A DNA stretch of 64,000 nt from CBDHGY01 sp965263325 (GCA_965263325.1 CBDHGY010000002.1:992001-1056000), one strand, 5' to 3'. Numbered from the stretch's first letter, positions 1-9,051 are shown. Notes: a model not told the origin generated them from the letters alone. Numbers and translations: made by a program.

Positions 1-98
1 CGCCCCGGAAGCCGAAGCCGCTCTTGGCGCTCAACAAGATCGATTAAACCGCATCCAACATTGCCGAGACCGGCTATACCCAATTTCAAAGGCCCCAC
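1..98 (-). CDS. hom: Homoserine dehydrogenase, N-terminal fragment
   Basis: Only the first 32 or so codons lie in the window; the gene runs off the left edge. The reading begins at a GTG at 98 and gives a start like MGPLKLGIAGLGNVGCGL, the usual opening of bacterial homoserine dehydrogenase with its Rossmann NAD(P)-binding glycines (G-x-G-x-x-G). A purine-rich AGAGAGGA stretch lies upstream. An ATG at 106 is in another frame. The gene follows the aminotransferase on the same strand after 23 bases, so the two are probably co-transcribed. The family reduces aspartate semialdehyde to homoserine, the branch point to threonine and methionine. Confidence 0.8.
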   Translation of the reverse strand, partial: MGPLKLGIAGLGNVGCGLIDLVERQERLRLPG

Positions 99-121
99 GC
101 CCTCATCCTCTCTTTTCTAAA

Positions 122-1324
122 TTATTCAGCGGCTGCTTGCGCACTCACGCCGCGCTTTTCCATAAATTTGCGGATATTGCGAGCCGCTTGGCGAATACGC
201 TGTTCATTCTCGACCAGTGCTATTCGAACATATCCTTCGCCCTGCTCACCAAATCCTGTACCCGGCGCGACCGCCACATGCGCTTCCTCGATAAGCTGCA
301 TTGTAAAATCAAGGCTTCCCGCGTCGCGGAATATATCCGGGATCGGAGCCCAGGCGAACATACTGGCCGCCGGAGATGGAACGTCCCACCCAGCGCGCGT
401 GAAGCTCTCAACCAGCACATCTCGTCTGGAACGATAGATCTCGCGCGTTTCATCCACGCAATCTTGAGGCCCATCAAGCGCGGCAGCGGCGGCGACCTGT
501 ATCGGCGTATACGCTCCGTAGTCGAGATACGATTTTACCCGCGCAAGCGCGGAGACGAGTTGCTCATTTCCAGCGACAAAACCCACGCGCCACCCTGCCA
601 TGGAATATGTCTTAGACATCGTCGTGGTCTCCACGGCAATATCCTTGGCACCTTCAACCTGAAGAATAGATGGCGTCGGACCCTCGAAATAGATTTCATT
701 GTAAGCAAGATCAGACAGGATCCAGATGTTGTGTTTTTTCGCAAACGCCACGGCTTCTCGGTAGAAGTCCAGGTCGCATACGGCTGCCGTCGGATTTGAG
801 GGGTAGCATAGCACCATAGCCGTTGGCGCGGGATTACAGAATTTGATGGCACGCGAGAGGTTCGATAAATATTGCTCAGGCGTTTGCGCAGGAACCGGCT
901 TGATCGATGCACCAGCAATAATGAACCCGAAATGGTGAAGCGGATAGGACGGGTCTGGCGCAAGAATGATGTCGCCAGGTGCACTAATGGCCTGAGCGAG
1001 ATTTGCGAACCCTTCTTTTGATCCGAGCGTGACGATAACTTCGCGATCCTTGTCGACCTCCACATCCCAGCGGCGCTTGTAATAGTCCGACACGGCGCGG
1101 CGCAGCCCACGAATTCCGCGTGATGCTGAATAACCATGAACATTTGGACGCTGCGCTGTTTCGATCAGCTTGTCGACGATGTGTTTTGGAGTCGGCAAAT
1201 CGGGATTGCCCATGCCGAGATCGATAATATCTGCCCCGTCAGCGCGAAGGGCCGCTTTCTTTCGATTTACCTGCTCAAAGACGTAGGGCGGGAGTCGGCG
1301 AATTTTGTGAAAATCAGGAGCCAT
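122..1324 (-). CDS. PLP-dependent class I aminotransferase (AlaC / LL-DAP aminotransferase-like)
   Basis: A 400-residue fold-type I aminotransferase. Visible family marks are an N-terminal LPPYVFEQVN segment, the GMGNPD motif near residue 38, SNPT at 176-179 for substrate carboxylate contact, and SKTYSMAGWRVGF with the PLP-binding lysine at 238. Length is normal. Relatives are annotated as alanine aminotransferase AlaC or LL-diaminopimelate aminotransferase, and sequence reading alone does not settle which. The gene lies directly upstream of hom, a pairing common in alphaproteobacteria, which suggests a role in amino-acid synthesis (alanine, or aspartate-family transamination). Confidence 0.85.
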   Translation of the reverse strand: MAPDFHKIRRLPPYVFEQVNRKKAALRADGADIIDLGMGNPDLPTPKHIVDKLIETAQRPNVHGYSASRGIRGLRRAVSDYYKRRWDVEVDKDREVIVTLGSKEGFANLAQAISAPGDIILAPDPSYPLHHFGFIIAGASIKPVPAQTPEQYLSNLSRAIKFCNPAPTAMVLCYPSNPTAAVCDLDFYREAVAFAKKHNIWILSDLAYNEIYFEGPTPSILQVEGAKDIAVETTTMSKTYSMAGWRVGFVAGNEQLVSALARVKSYLDYGAYTPIQVAAAAALDGPQDCVDETREIYRSRRDVLVESFTRAGWDVPSPAASMFAWAPIPDIFRDAGSLDFTMQLIEEAHVAVAPGTGFGEQGEGYVRIALVENEQRIRQAARNIRKFMEKRGVSAQAAAE

Positions 1325-1348
1325 TTTGCTCTCTCAGGTCCGTCTAGG

Positions 1349-1777
1349 TCAGCGCTCTTCTGCGCGTTTGAATTTTTCTTTAATGCGGTCAACATCGGAA
1401 GGCTTCAAAAATAAATCTCGATCTGTGCCTGTCGGCGCGGGGCCGCTGCGCGCGAGTTTCGCAATGAGCTCAGCTTTCAGCGCACGAACTTCAACATCGG
1501 TTGTCACGGGTGTTGTCGCGCGCGGATGGGTCGAGAACAATTTACGTGCTTTCGCGACGTCTCTCCGCGATAATCTGATTGATCGGTTTGAACCTCTGAG
1601 TTCTTCAGCGGACAAAGCCGGCATTGAGCCAAGATTCGGATACCCTTCCCCGACAATCTCTGTCTTCGCTGAATCGTACCATTCGGGTGCTTCAGCCGCC
1701 GCTTGCCTGGCTTTATCAAAAGAGTTTGCGCACCCGGTTATGAGCAAAAGCGAGAGTACCAAAGCAATGTATTTCAT
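1349..1777 (-). CDS. Small lipoprotein of unknown function
   Basis: A 142-residue protein with a clear type II signal: MKYIALVLSLLLITGCANS, lipobox ITGC with Cys16. The mature part is charged and mostly helical in look, with a Lys/Arg-rich C-terminus (KPSDVDRIKEKFKRAEER) and no recognised domain. The residue after Cys is Ala, so outer-membrane sorting is plausible. It sits 24 bases upstream of the aminotransferase on the same strand and may head that transcript. No function can be assigned; a housekeeping envelope role is only a guess. Confidence 0.7.
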   Translation of the reverse strand: MKYIALVLSLLLITGCANSFDKARQAAAEAPEWYDSAKTEIVGEGYPNLGSMPALSAEELRGSNRSIRLSRRDVAKARKLFSTHPRATTPVTTDVEVRALKAELIAKLARSGPAPTGTDRDLFLKPSDVDRIKEKFKRAEER

Positions 1778-1873
1778 GGGATTTACGCCTCTTTGACTCG
1801 CTCGAACGTCTTCTATTCTCTACTCTTACCGGTGTTTGTTCGTGTGTCGAACCCTTGATTCGCTCAAGGACCC

Positions 1874-2800
1874 TTACAAACCGGTTTCCTCATCCAGCCC
1901 CAAAACTATGTTCAAATTCTGAACAGCTGCGCCCGATGCCCCTTTTCCAAGATTATCATATCGCGCGATCAGGCGAGCCTGCTCATCATTTCCGCAGACA
2001 AATATATCCAGATGATTGGTGCCATTTCGAGCTTCAGGCTCGATATTTCTCAGCCGCTCGGCGTCCGAAAGCGGCAGGACATGGATAAATCGGCTATCTT
2101 CATAAGCTGTCGTTAGAACATCGTGAAAGCTTGCCAAGCTTAGTTTCTTGGGCAGAGACCAAAGGGCGAGTGGCACTTCGCAGATCATGCCTTGGGCATA
2201 GTCGCCAACAGCCGGTGTAAAAACAGGCGGATGGGTCAAACCCGAATACGCACGCATTTCAGGTAAATGTTTATGGGTCTGACCAAGCGCGTAAGCCCGG
2301 TAAGGCTCTGCGCCGGCTTCAAACTCGGCGATCATCCCCTTTCCGCCGCCCGAATATCCAGACACACCGTTATAAGTGACGGGATACTCCTTTGGAACAA
2401 AGCCCGATTTAACCAAGGGGCGCATAATCGCGATGAAGCCGGTTGGATAACACCCCGGATTGGAGATGCGCTTGGACGATTGGATCGCTTTGCGCTGGAT
2501 TTGCGCCATTTCCGGCATGCCATATGTCCAACCTTCGCTGACCCGGTGTGCAGAACTCGCATCGATAATTGAGACATCGGGATTGTTGACCAATTTTACA
2601 GCGTCGCGTGCCGCTTGATCTGGAAGACACAAGATCACGACATCGACCGAGTTCATCATCCTGGAGCGCGCATCTGCATCCTTGCGTTTTTCTGGATCAA
2701 TCGAGATCAACTCAAGATCACTGCGTCCAGCCAGACGCTCACGGATTTGAAGACCAGTCGTTCCTGCTTCGCCGTCGATGAACACTGTAGGTTTGGACAT
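1874..2800 (-). CDS. argC: N-acetyl-gamma-glutamyl-phosphate reductase (type 2)
   Basis: A 308-residue enzyme of arginine synthesis that reduces N-acetylglutamyl phosphate to the semialdehyde with NADPH. The N-terminus FIDGEAGTTGLQIRERL is the glycine-rich nucleotide loop typical of the short type 2 ArgC form, and the catalytic cysteine sits at 117 in NPGCYPTG. The HLPE segment is also present. The start is supported by GAGGAA about 7 bases upstream. It is read in the same direction as rpsI, but a strong terminator hairpin lies between them, so it is probably its own unit. Confidence 0.93.
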   Translation of the reverse strand: MSKPTVFIDGEAGTTGLQIRERLAGRSDLELISIDPEKRKDADARSRMMNSVDVVILCLPDQAARDAVKLVNNPDVSIIDASSAHRVSEGWTYGMPEMAQIQRKAIQSSKRISNPGCYPTGFIAIMRPLVKSGFVPKEYPVTYNGVSGYSGGGKGMIAEFEAGAEPYRAYALGQTHKHLPEMRAYSGLTHPPVFTPAVGDYAQGMICEVPLALWSLPKKLSLASFHDVLTTAYEDSRFIHVLPLSDAERLRNIEPEARNGTNHLDIFVCGNDEQARLIARYDNLGKGASGAAVQNLNIVLGLDEETGL

Positions 2801-2811
2801 CTCTTATTCCT

Positions 2812-2848
2812 CAACACAAAACGGGCGTTCCGTTTCCGAAACGCCCGC
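2812..2848 (-). terminator. Rho-independent terminator after rplM-rpsI
   Basis: Inverted arms CGGGCGTT (2822-2829) and AACGCCCG (2840-2847) enclose a 10-base loop. On the minus strand the stem is followed by a TTTTG run. It lies just after the rpsI stop codon, where the ribosomal transcript is expected to end, and just before argC. Confidence 0.75.
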
Positions 2849-2873
2849 CTGAAAAAACTCTTTTATTTCGTGC

Positions 2874-3362
2874 CTAGCGCTTCGAGAACTGGAAGCTACG
2901 ACGGGCTTTCGCCTTACCGTACTTCTTACGTTCAACCGCGCGCGGGTCACGTGTCAGGAAGCCATGCGGCTTAAGGACTGGGCGAAGCGATGGTTCGTAA
3001 GCAACGAGTGCGCGAGAGATGCCGTGACGAATGGCACCGGCCTGTCCGGAAAGACCTGAACCTTTAACCGTGCAAACCACATCAAATTCGGTGCGGCGTT
3101 CAGCGGCAAGCAATGGCTGCTCGATAATCATGCGAAGAACCGGGCGCGCGAAGTATTGCTCCTGATCCTTGCCATTGATTGTGATTTTTCCCGAACCCGG
3201 CTTGATCCAAACACGCGCGGTCGCCTCTTTCCGGCGGCCCGTGCCGTAAGCGCGCCCTTGCGCATCGATTTTTGGCTCAGCCGTGATGACTGGAGCTGCC
3301 GTACCTTCAGGCGCGCCTTCCAGCGTGCCGAGATCTTCGAGGGATTGTGCAGTATCTGACAT
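2874..3362 (-). CDS. rpsI: 30S ribosomal protein S9
   Basis: A 162-residue S9. The C-terminal 130 residues carry the family signature: GTGRRKEATARVWIKPG near the start of the domain, then GLSGQAGAIRHGISRAL, and a basic tail ending KKARRSFQFSKR-like (GKAKARRSFQFSKR), whose last residues reach the P-site tRNA in ribosomes. About 35 extra acidic and Ala/Pro-rich residues precede the domain, as in other alphaproteobacterial S9 proteins. It follows rplM by 3 bases in the conserved rplM-rpsI operon and ends at a hairpin terminator. Confidence 0.97.
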   Translation of the reverse strand: MSDTAQSLEDLGTLEGAPEGTAAPVITAEPKIDAQGRAYGTGRRKEATARVWIKPGSGKITINGKDQEQYFARPVLRMIIEQPLLAAERRTEFDVVCTVKGSGLSGQAGAIRHGISRALVAYEPSLRPVLKPHGFLTRDPRAVERKKYGKAKARRSFQFSKR

Positions 3363-3365
3363 GAA

Positions 3366-3830
3366 TTATGCCGCTTTCTTATTTTTGCGGTTCATCGCAG
3401 CGTAATCAACGGTTTCCGGAGATTGTGCTTCGTGAGGGTGCTCTGAGCCAGCGTAAACGCGAAGCTTGGAAAACTGCTTACGCGCTAGCGAGCTTTCTTT
3501 GGGCATCATACGCTTAACAGCCTGCATCAGAACGCGCTCCGGGAAACGGCCATCAAGCAGCTTCTCTGGCGTTGTCGACTTGATCCCGCCCGGGTGACCT
3601 GTGTGACGGTAGTAAGTTTTATCTTTGCGCTTATTGCCGGTGAAAACGGCTTTTTCAGCGTTGATAATGACGACGTGGTCGCCGGTGTCGATGTGCGGTG
3701 TAAAGTCGGGACGATGCTTGCCGCGCAGGCGCTTTGCAACGTATGAGGCAAGACGGCCAACGACAACGCCTTCGGCATCGATGATGATCCACTTGTTCTC
3801 TACGTCGTGAGGTGCGTTATAGGTTTTCAT
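3366..3830 (-). CDS. rplM: 50S ribosomal protein L13
   Basis: A 154-residue L13, slightly longer than the E. coli protein as is usual in alphaproteobacteria. Family features include WIIIDAEGVVVGRLAS near residue 14, DTGDHVVIINAEKAVFTGNK at about 47-66, and RMMPKESSLARKQFSKLRVY towards the C-terminus. It binds 23S rRNA early in large-subunit assembly. It is the first gene of the rplM-rpsI operon and diverges from the lipoprotein gene at 3870. Confidence 0.97.
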   Translation of the reverse strand: MKTYNAPHDVENKWIIIDAEGVVVGRLASYVAKRLRGKHRPDFTPHIDTGDHVVIINAEKAVFTGNKRKDKTYYRHTGHPGGIKSTTPEKLLDGRFPERVLMQAVKRMMPKESSLARKQFSKLRVYAGSEHPHEAQSPETVDYAAMNRKNKKAA

Positions 3831-3869
3831 TGCTCTTTCGCTTTAGAGCCCTTCAACTGGAGTTTTCGC

Positions 3870-4898
3870 ATGAAATTCGAAGTGCGCCCCTTAAGCGCCC
3901 GTGCACGCGTTGTCAACGCAATGCTTGCGTTTGGCCTGATATTCGGCGTTTCCGCCTGTTCTGGGGGAGAACCCGAGCCTGAGCCCGTTGTGGAAGCGCC
4001 TAAAGCAAGCCCGGGACAAATCTATGAACTTTCAGCCGTCTGGAGCACGAATGCGCTCGAAAAACCCGCAGCTGATATAACGCTATCTGGCGGACTATCG
4101 CCGTTCCTAGCCGTTGCCTATCAAGGCGGAGGTCTGCAATTGTTCGATCTCGACGGTGAAAAAGTATCAGAAGTTGCACCTTATTCGCTTCGACAGCTCA
4201 CTAGCGGTTACGAAATCGACATCGATGGTGCGCGTCTGAGCATTTTTCTTGGCGTAAATGAACGAGCAGAGCTCCATGCTTATGTCTACGGCGAGGGTCT
4301 GGTCGCCCCGGTTGAAGTACAGATTGGCTCAAACCTCCTGATTGATGTCGCTGGCGCATGTCTGGCGCCCGCAACTGGCGACGACGGCAGGCTGCTAAGT
4401 GTTGGATATTGGAAAACGGGGACCAAGGAATTGCTGACATTCCCCGTAAAAGCCGAAAACGGCGAGTTTGACTGGATTGACGATGCCAGCCTGCAGGAGC
4501 ATGCAGAAAGCATAACGGCCTGCGAATTCTCCGGCGGAACCGCAATTCCCTTTTCTGGAACCGTTGCCGATGCGGCTATTCTGGACAGGGAAGGATATTC
4601 AGGTCTGATTACGCTGCAACAAACTGGTGCCCTTCAAGCAAGAACCGGGTCGCCGGCGCAGTTGCTTTCTGGCGGCGGAGAGCAAAGCCGCTTGCTTGTG
4701 AACAATGGCCTGAGCGTTACGATGCCCGAAGAACCGCGTTCTGTTTCAGCGCTCGGCAAACCGCTGGCGGGCGGCTATGGCGGCGGATTAATCGTTGTGG
4801 GGGGCGATGTAAGCGGAGAAGACAAAGTGGTTTTTATTGCGACCGATGGGCTAACGGGCCTTACGACAAATGATGCTGATCGCAGCGACCAAAACTAA
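3870..4898 (+). CDS. Predicted lipoprotein, unknown function
   Basis: A 342-residue protein. The start was moved to the ATG at 3870 because a GGAG site sits about 8 bases upstream and a signal peptide follows directly; the open frame to its left overlaps rplM and looks non-coding. The lipobox is FGVSAC, with Cys about residue 28, followed by a Glu/Pro-rich linker (GEPEPEPVVEAPK). The mature part alternates short beta-like hydrophobic stretches with Gly-rich turns, which would suit a beta-propeller or sandwich, but no named domain is recognised. Its stop overlaps the ctaA stop by 4 bases, tail to tail. Confidence 0.7.
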   Translation: MKFEVRPLSARARVVNAMLAFGLIFGVSACSGGEPEPEPVVEAPKASPGQIYELSAVWSTNALEKPAADITLSGGLSPFLAVAYQGGGLQLFDLDGEKVSEVAPYSLRQLTSGYEIDIDGARLSIFLGVNERAELHAYVYGEGLVAPVEVQIGSNLLIDVAGACLAPATGDDGRLLSVGYWKTGTKELLTFPVKAENGEFDWIDDASLQEHAESITACEFSGGTAIPFSGTVADAAILDREGYSGLITLQQTGALQARTGSPAQLLSGGGEQSRLLVNNGLSVTMPEEPRSVSALGKPLAGGYGGGLIVVGGDVSGEDKVVFIATDGLTGLTTNDADRSDQN

Positions 4899-5914
4899 AC
4901 GGTTCGCCAAGTCAGCCTCACCGCCGCGAGAAACACAAGGACGCCCAATCCTTGATGCACCAAAGCCATGCCGAGAGGTGCTGCGCCGAGCAAGGTCGCT
5001 ATACCCCACACGGTTTGTACGGCAACGAGACCAGCAAGGACGAAATACGCTGACTTGGACGCAACATTACGGAAGAAAAAGTATGCAACGACGGTTCGCG
5101 CAACAATCAAATATGCAAGAAAACGATGATTGAATTGTGTCGCTTCGCGCCCTTCAAATAGGCTGCGGAGGCCAAGTTGTTCGTTGGCATAGCCGGTTGG
5201 GAAAAATTCGCCGTTCATGAGAGGCCAGTCTGTGTAACTGCGCCCGGCATCAAGACCGGCAACCAACGCGCCACTAAACATCTGCAGACTGACGAGCAAG
5301 AGTATTGTTAACGCAATCCATTTGCCAGACTGATCGCTCATCGTGCGCTCTCGCCCGCCGATGTCCATCCAGATCCATGAAATGTAACCAATAATGATCA
5401 GCGCCAACGTAAAATGTGTGGCGAGCCGATAGGGCGCGACATCCACGCGCGTTGTCTCGCCAATACCGCTGGCGACCATCCACCAGCCGATAAAACCCTG
5501 AAGGCCGCCAAGCGCGATAAGTACAAGTAAGCTGCGCGTTAGCGGTGGATTGAGCCATTTCTTGATCCAGAACCAGACGAACCCTGCAATCGCCACCAGC
5601 CCAATGAGACGTCCAAACAAACGATGCCCCCACTCCCACCAGAAAATATACTTGAACTCGCCCATTGACATACCGGAGTTCTGAAACCGGTATTCAGCTG
5701 TCTGCTTGTATTTGTCGAACAGCTCAGCCCAAGCCGCATCTGATAAAGGCGGCAACGAACCTTTGATGGGATCCCATTCAGTGATGGAGAGCCCGCTATC
5801 CGTCAGGCGTGTTGCTCCGCCAATCAGGATCATGGCGTAGACCATTAGCCCCAGAACCAAAAGCCATATGCGAATCCACCGCACGCCTTCAGGATGTTGT
5901 ACACTTAACTGCAT
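4895..5914 (-). CDS. ctaA: Heme A synthase (COX15/CtaA type 2)
   Basis: A 339-residue, eight-helix membrane protein that oxidises the C8 methyl of heme O to the formyl of heme A, the cofactor of aa3-type oxidases. Near the N-terminus it has MILIGGATRLTDSGLSITEW and then GSLPPLSDAAWAELFDKYK, both hallmarks of the mitochondrial-like COX15 branch. Heme-ligand histidines appear in WEWGHRLFGR, LATHFTLAL, FNHRFLAY and LVHQGLGV. No partner oxidase gene is in the window. It implies a heme A-dependent respiratory oxidase elsewhere. Confidence 0.95.
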   Translation of the reverse strand: MQLSVQHPEGVRWIRIWLLVLGLMVYAMILIGGATRLTDSGLSITEWDPIKGSLPPLSDAAWAELFDKYKQTAEYRFQNSGMSMGEFKYIFWWEWGHRLFGRLIGLVAIAGFVWFWIKKWLNPPLTRSLLVLIALGGLQGFIGWWMVASGIGETTRVDVAPYRLATHFTLALIIIGYISWIWMDIGGRERTMSDQSGKWIALTILLLVSLQMFSGALVAGLDAGRSYTDWPLMNGEFFPTGYANEQLGLRSLFEGREATQFNHRFLAYLIVARTVVAYFFFRNVASKSAYFVLAGLVAVQTVWGIATLLGAAPLGMALVHQGLGVLVFLAAVRLTWRTV

Positions 5915-5979
5915 GCGCCCTATGTGAAGCTCAAAGCGGCCGGATCAAGCCGCGAACTGACGCAGGGAGTGTCGCGCCC

Positions 5980-6186
5980 ATGGACCGAAAATTCGTCGCA
6001 ATGCTAGTCGTGTTGCTGTGGCTATTCTTTTGGATTGTCGGCGCCTCTATGCTGGGATCTCGCATTACCGAGTGGAATCAGCTGCTGCAGATGCTATTCT
6101 ATATTGTCGCAGGCATTGGCTGGATCCTACCGCTACGCCCCCTCTTTCGTTGGATGAACGCCAACGAAACCGGTCCTGAGGACTAG
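5980..6186 (+). CDS. DUF2842-like small membrane protein
   Basis: A 68-residue protein starting at the ATG at 5980 (MDRKFVAMLVVLLWLFFW). It has two hydrophobic helices, about residues 6-27 and 37-55, joined by a short polar loop, with PLRPLFRWM near the C-terminus. This matches the short alphaproteobacterial DUF2842 family, whose function is unknown. The longer in-frame extension to 5809 runs through the ctaA 5' end and is not credible. The gene diverges from ctaA by about 65 bases and overlaps the Psd-like gene by 4 bases at the 3' end. Confidence 0.75.
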   Translation: MDRKFVAMLVVLLWLFFWIVGASMLGSRITEWNQLLQMLFYIVAGIGWILPLRPLFRWMNANETGPED

Positions 6187-7082
6187 TCCGGATCCTCAAT
6201 GCCTTGGGCCTCACGGCGGAGCTTTTCAAACAATTTGGCCGCCTCATCCTCCGGCGTCCCCGGTTCATCCTCTGAGGTCTCAGTCTTTGCGTGCGACGTT
6301 CCAAGTTCCTCAAGTCCAATTTCTGGCTCAAGACTAGCATCTGCCTCTACCGATTCAGCCTTCTTGCTTGCCGTAGCGTCATCTCGCACCACCCAATTAT
6401 CGCTCTGCGCAGCAAGCTCGGTTTCTCCACCTACAATGGATTGCCCTGGCCAAACGGCGGCATCCAAACCCTCAGGCAAGTAAACATCGCACCATCCACC
6501 AAGACGGCGTTTTGCGAATGGGCGACCAGCGCGCAGCATGTCTCCTGTTTCGGTTTCTACGTCCAAACGAGGACCAAAACCTGCTGATATCAGTTTGAGA
6601 CCCACTGCCTCCTTGCCGCCTCCGATGGCGAGATAGGCGATTTCCAACCCGCCGAGATCCGGCCGCGTGGCGAGAAGACGCGAAGGTTCGCCCTCATCAA
6701 ATGCACTTGCTGTCACCGCGCCGGTGACTGGCGAAAAAACTGTATTGGCCGAAAGCGGCGACGAAGAAATTCGAACGCGGACAAGCTCTGTACCGCCTAG
6801 CTCAAATTCACTGGGCGGCGACGCAGGGGCGATGGAGCTTACGATACCATCGCACGGTGCGATCACACGAAATTCGCCGTCGGGCATTGTACGCTCGACG
6901 CGCCGTGTCGCCGCCAAAACAATCGCCGCCGCAACGATACCCAAGATGAAAAGCGGATACCAAAACGCACCAGCGAAGATACCAAACAAAACCGCAGCAA
7001 GCGCACCGATCCAACCTTCGATATCAAAGCCGGTGCGGGCCCAAGGGCGGCGCGTGCTGAATTCGTCTGACCGTGATGACAT
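6183..7082 (-). CDS. Phosphatidylserine decarboxylase-related protein, catalytic residues lost
   Basis: A 299-residue protein with two N-terminal membrane segments (about residues 25-60), then a domain with the layout of short (archaeal-type) phosphatidylserine decarboxylases: RVIAPCDGIVSSI, a copy of the RISMSVFDVHVN-like strand, GKEAVGLKLISAGFG, and GWCDVYLPEG. The residues that do the chemistry are missing. The self-cleavage Gly-Ser of RFGSRVDVYLP is Gly-Gly here (RLGGWCDVYLP), so no pyruvoyl group can form in the usual way, and the Asp/His of DVH are replaced (SPLSAN). The last 85 residues are an acidic low-complexity tail. It follows the Atm1-like exporter by 14 bases, so it is probably the second gene of that operon. 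A structural or lipid-binding role is possible. Confidence 0.7.
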   Translation of the reverse strand: MSSRSDEFSTRRPWARTGFDIEGWIGALAAVLFGIFAGAFWYPLFILGIVAAAIVLAATRRVERTMPDGEFRVIAPCDGIVSSIAPASPPSEFELGGTELVRVRISSSPLSANTVFSPVTGAVTASAFDEGEPSRLLATRPDLGGLEIAYLAIGGGKEAVGLKLISAGFGPRLDVETETGDMLRAGRPFAKRRLGGWCDVYLPEGLDAAVWPGQSIVGGETELAAQSDNWVVRDDATASKKAESVEADASLEPEIGLEELGTSHAKTETSEDEPGTPEDEAAKLFEKLRREAQGIEDPD

Positions 7083-7096
7083 ATCGAGTCTCTACA

Positions 7097-8929
7097 CTAT
7101 TCCGCGGCTTGTTCTAACGCAGCGTCGGCGGCCTGCCTTTCCCACATATCGGCATATACCCCATCAAGCGTTAACAGTTCGAGATGCGTCCCTCGCTCAA
7201 TCACTTTGCCGGCATCAAGCACAACGATTTCGTCAGCATTTTTCACCGTTGATAATCTGTGCGCCACGGAAAGCGTCGTGCGCCCCCGAGATGCCTCGTC
7301 CAGCGCATCCTGAACTGCTTGCTCGGTCGCGCTATCAAGCGCGCTCGTCGCCTCATCAAGGACTAGAATAGCAGGATTGGTCAGGATAACGCGGGCAATC
7401 CCAACGCGCTGCTTCTCTCCGCCGGAGAGCTTCAACCCCCGCTCACCGACACGGGTTTCCCATCCTTCTGGTAAATTCTCGATAAAACTAAGCAGCTGCG
7501 CGCGCCGCGCTGCATCCTCTAGCTCTTCCTGCGATGCTTCAGGTTTGCCGTATGAAAGATTCGCACGGATCGTATCGTTGAACAGAACGACATCTTGAGG
7601 CACGAGCCCCAGCGCACTTCGCAAGGATTTCTGCGTCAATTCGCGGACATCCTGTCCATCCACGCGAACCGATCCGCCCTGAACATCGTAAAATCGAAAT
7701 AGCAGCTTTAACAGGGTAGACTTGCCCGCACCCGATGTCCCAACAAAAGCGAGTTTCTTGCCCGGTTCTGCTTTGAAATTCACATCAAGGATACCGACAG
7801 TCCGCCCCTCATGAGAGAAGCTGACATTCTCAAATTCAACTGCGCCTTTTGGATCGCGCAGCTCGTGAGCGTCGGTTGCGTCTGCAACTTCGGGCTTCAT
7901 GGAAAGTAGGCCGTATAATTTTTCGAGATCCACTGCGCCTTGTTTGATCTCTCGCCACGCCCACCCCAGAATATTGAGCGGAGCGTAAAGGCCCTGAAGC
8001 ATGAGCATAACCGCCATGATGTCACCGATCTTCATGTCACCACCAACGACTCCAAAGGCCGCCAGAGCCATGGCGAGTGCAAGGCCAAAATTCATAACTG
8101 TCGCTTGCGCGCCATTCAGAATATACATGGACCGAATGGCATCCACGTAGCGATCATTGTACTCTGCCATCGCCTCATTGTAGCGCGCGGTCTCGCGATC
8201 TTCAGCAGCAAAGGCTTTCACGGTTTCAAAGTTTGTGAGCGAGTCGACCGAGACGCCGCGCCAATTCGTATCGGCGATATTCATTCGTCGGCGCTGGCGG
8301 ACGCGCCACTCGGTTATCACTACGGTCGCAATCGTATAGAGCACCACCGCTCCAACAGCGATCAGAGAGAAGCGCCAATCAAATGCGATCCATAGCGCTA
8401 TTGCGGCGAGGAAAAGCTTCACGATGGTCGGGCCGATATTGAAGGCGAGAAATCTGATCAAGTAATCAATGGCGCTCGCACCGCGCTCAATAACGCGGTT
8501 TAAGGCTCCCGTGCGGCGGGTCTGATGGAAATTCAAGCTCAGATTTTGCGCATGCCCATAGGCATCGACACAGGCCAAACGTTGCGCCCGCTGACTAATC
8601 GGCGCGAAAAAAATATCTCTGATCTGAGGCAACAAAGCCGCCGCCAGCTGCAAGCCGACACCTGCCCACAAGAGCATCATTCCGTAAGAGGTTGTTCCAG
8701 GACTTTCCCCGGAAAAGACGTTTATTGATGCTCCGATGATCAATGGGGACAGAACGCTTATAATTGCAGCGGCCAGCGTCAGCAGTACGGCAAGGACCAT
8801 AACCGGCCGAGATCGTTTCAGCTCCGGGCGAGCAAGAAGCTTCAATATCCGACCAACGGAAACGCCGATTCCGCCGTCTGCGCTTTCGATATTATCAGGC
8901 TCTTGGGTATTTGAATGAGGATTCGCCAT
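7097..8929 (-). CDS. Atm1/ABCB7-type ABC exporter (fused permease-ATPase)
   Basis: A 610-residue half-transporter expected to work as a homodimer in the inner membrane. Six membrane helices span about residues 40-330. The helix-2/3 region has NFHQTRRTGALNRVIERG-like sequence and NFETVKAFAAEDRE, both close to Atm1/HMT1 proteins that export glutathione-linked or metal-stress compounds. The ATPase shows Walker A GTSGAGKST (397-404), signature LSGGEKQR, Walker B ILVLDEATSALD and H-loop SVAHRLST. It is first in a two-gene unit with the Psd-like gene. The substrate is inferred from the family only. Confidence 0.88.
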   Translation of the reverse strand: MANPHSNTQEPDNIESADGGIGVSVGRILKLLARPELKRSRPVMVLAVLLTLAAAIISVLSPLIIGASINVFSGESPGTTSYGMMLLWAGVGLQLAAALLPQIRDIFFAPISQRAQRLACVDAYGHAQNLSLNFHQTRRTGALNRVIERGASAIDYLIRFLAFNIGPTIVKLFLAAIALWIAFDWRFSLIAVGAVVLYTIATVVITEWRVRQRRRMNIADTNWRGVSVDSLTNFETVKAFAAEDRETARYNEAMAEYNDRYVDAIRSMYILNGAQATVMNFGLALAMALAAFGVVGGDMKIGDIMAVMLMLQGLYAPLNILGWAWREIKQGAVDLEKLYGLLSMKPEVADATDAHELRDPKGAVEFENVSFSHEGRTVGILDVNFKAEPGKKLAFVGTSGAGKSTLLKLLFRFYDVQGGSVRVDGQDVRELTQKSLRSALGLVPQDVVLFNDTIRANLSYGKPEASQEELEDAARRAQLLSFIENLPEGWETRVGERGLKLSGGEKQRVGIARVILTNPAILVLDEATSALDSATEQAVQDALDEASRGRTTLSVAHRLSTVKNADEIVVLDAGKVIERGTHLELLTLDGVYADMWERQAADAALEQAAE

Positions 8930-9051
8930 TAGGCCGATATGGGGCAGATCAACCAGACACGCCAGCCCCGAAGAAGTCAGGCCTCGCTAAATCGTCGATT
9001 AAGCGAAAATAGTTCAAGCTTTTTAACGACTTAGAATGATCGCCATTCGGC

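Noticed and set aside
137..799. 220-codon plus-strand frame opposite the aminotransferase
   Set aside because: It is fully antisense to a clear enzyme gene, with basic, low-quality composition and no ribosome site.
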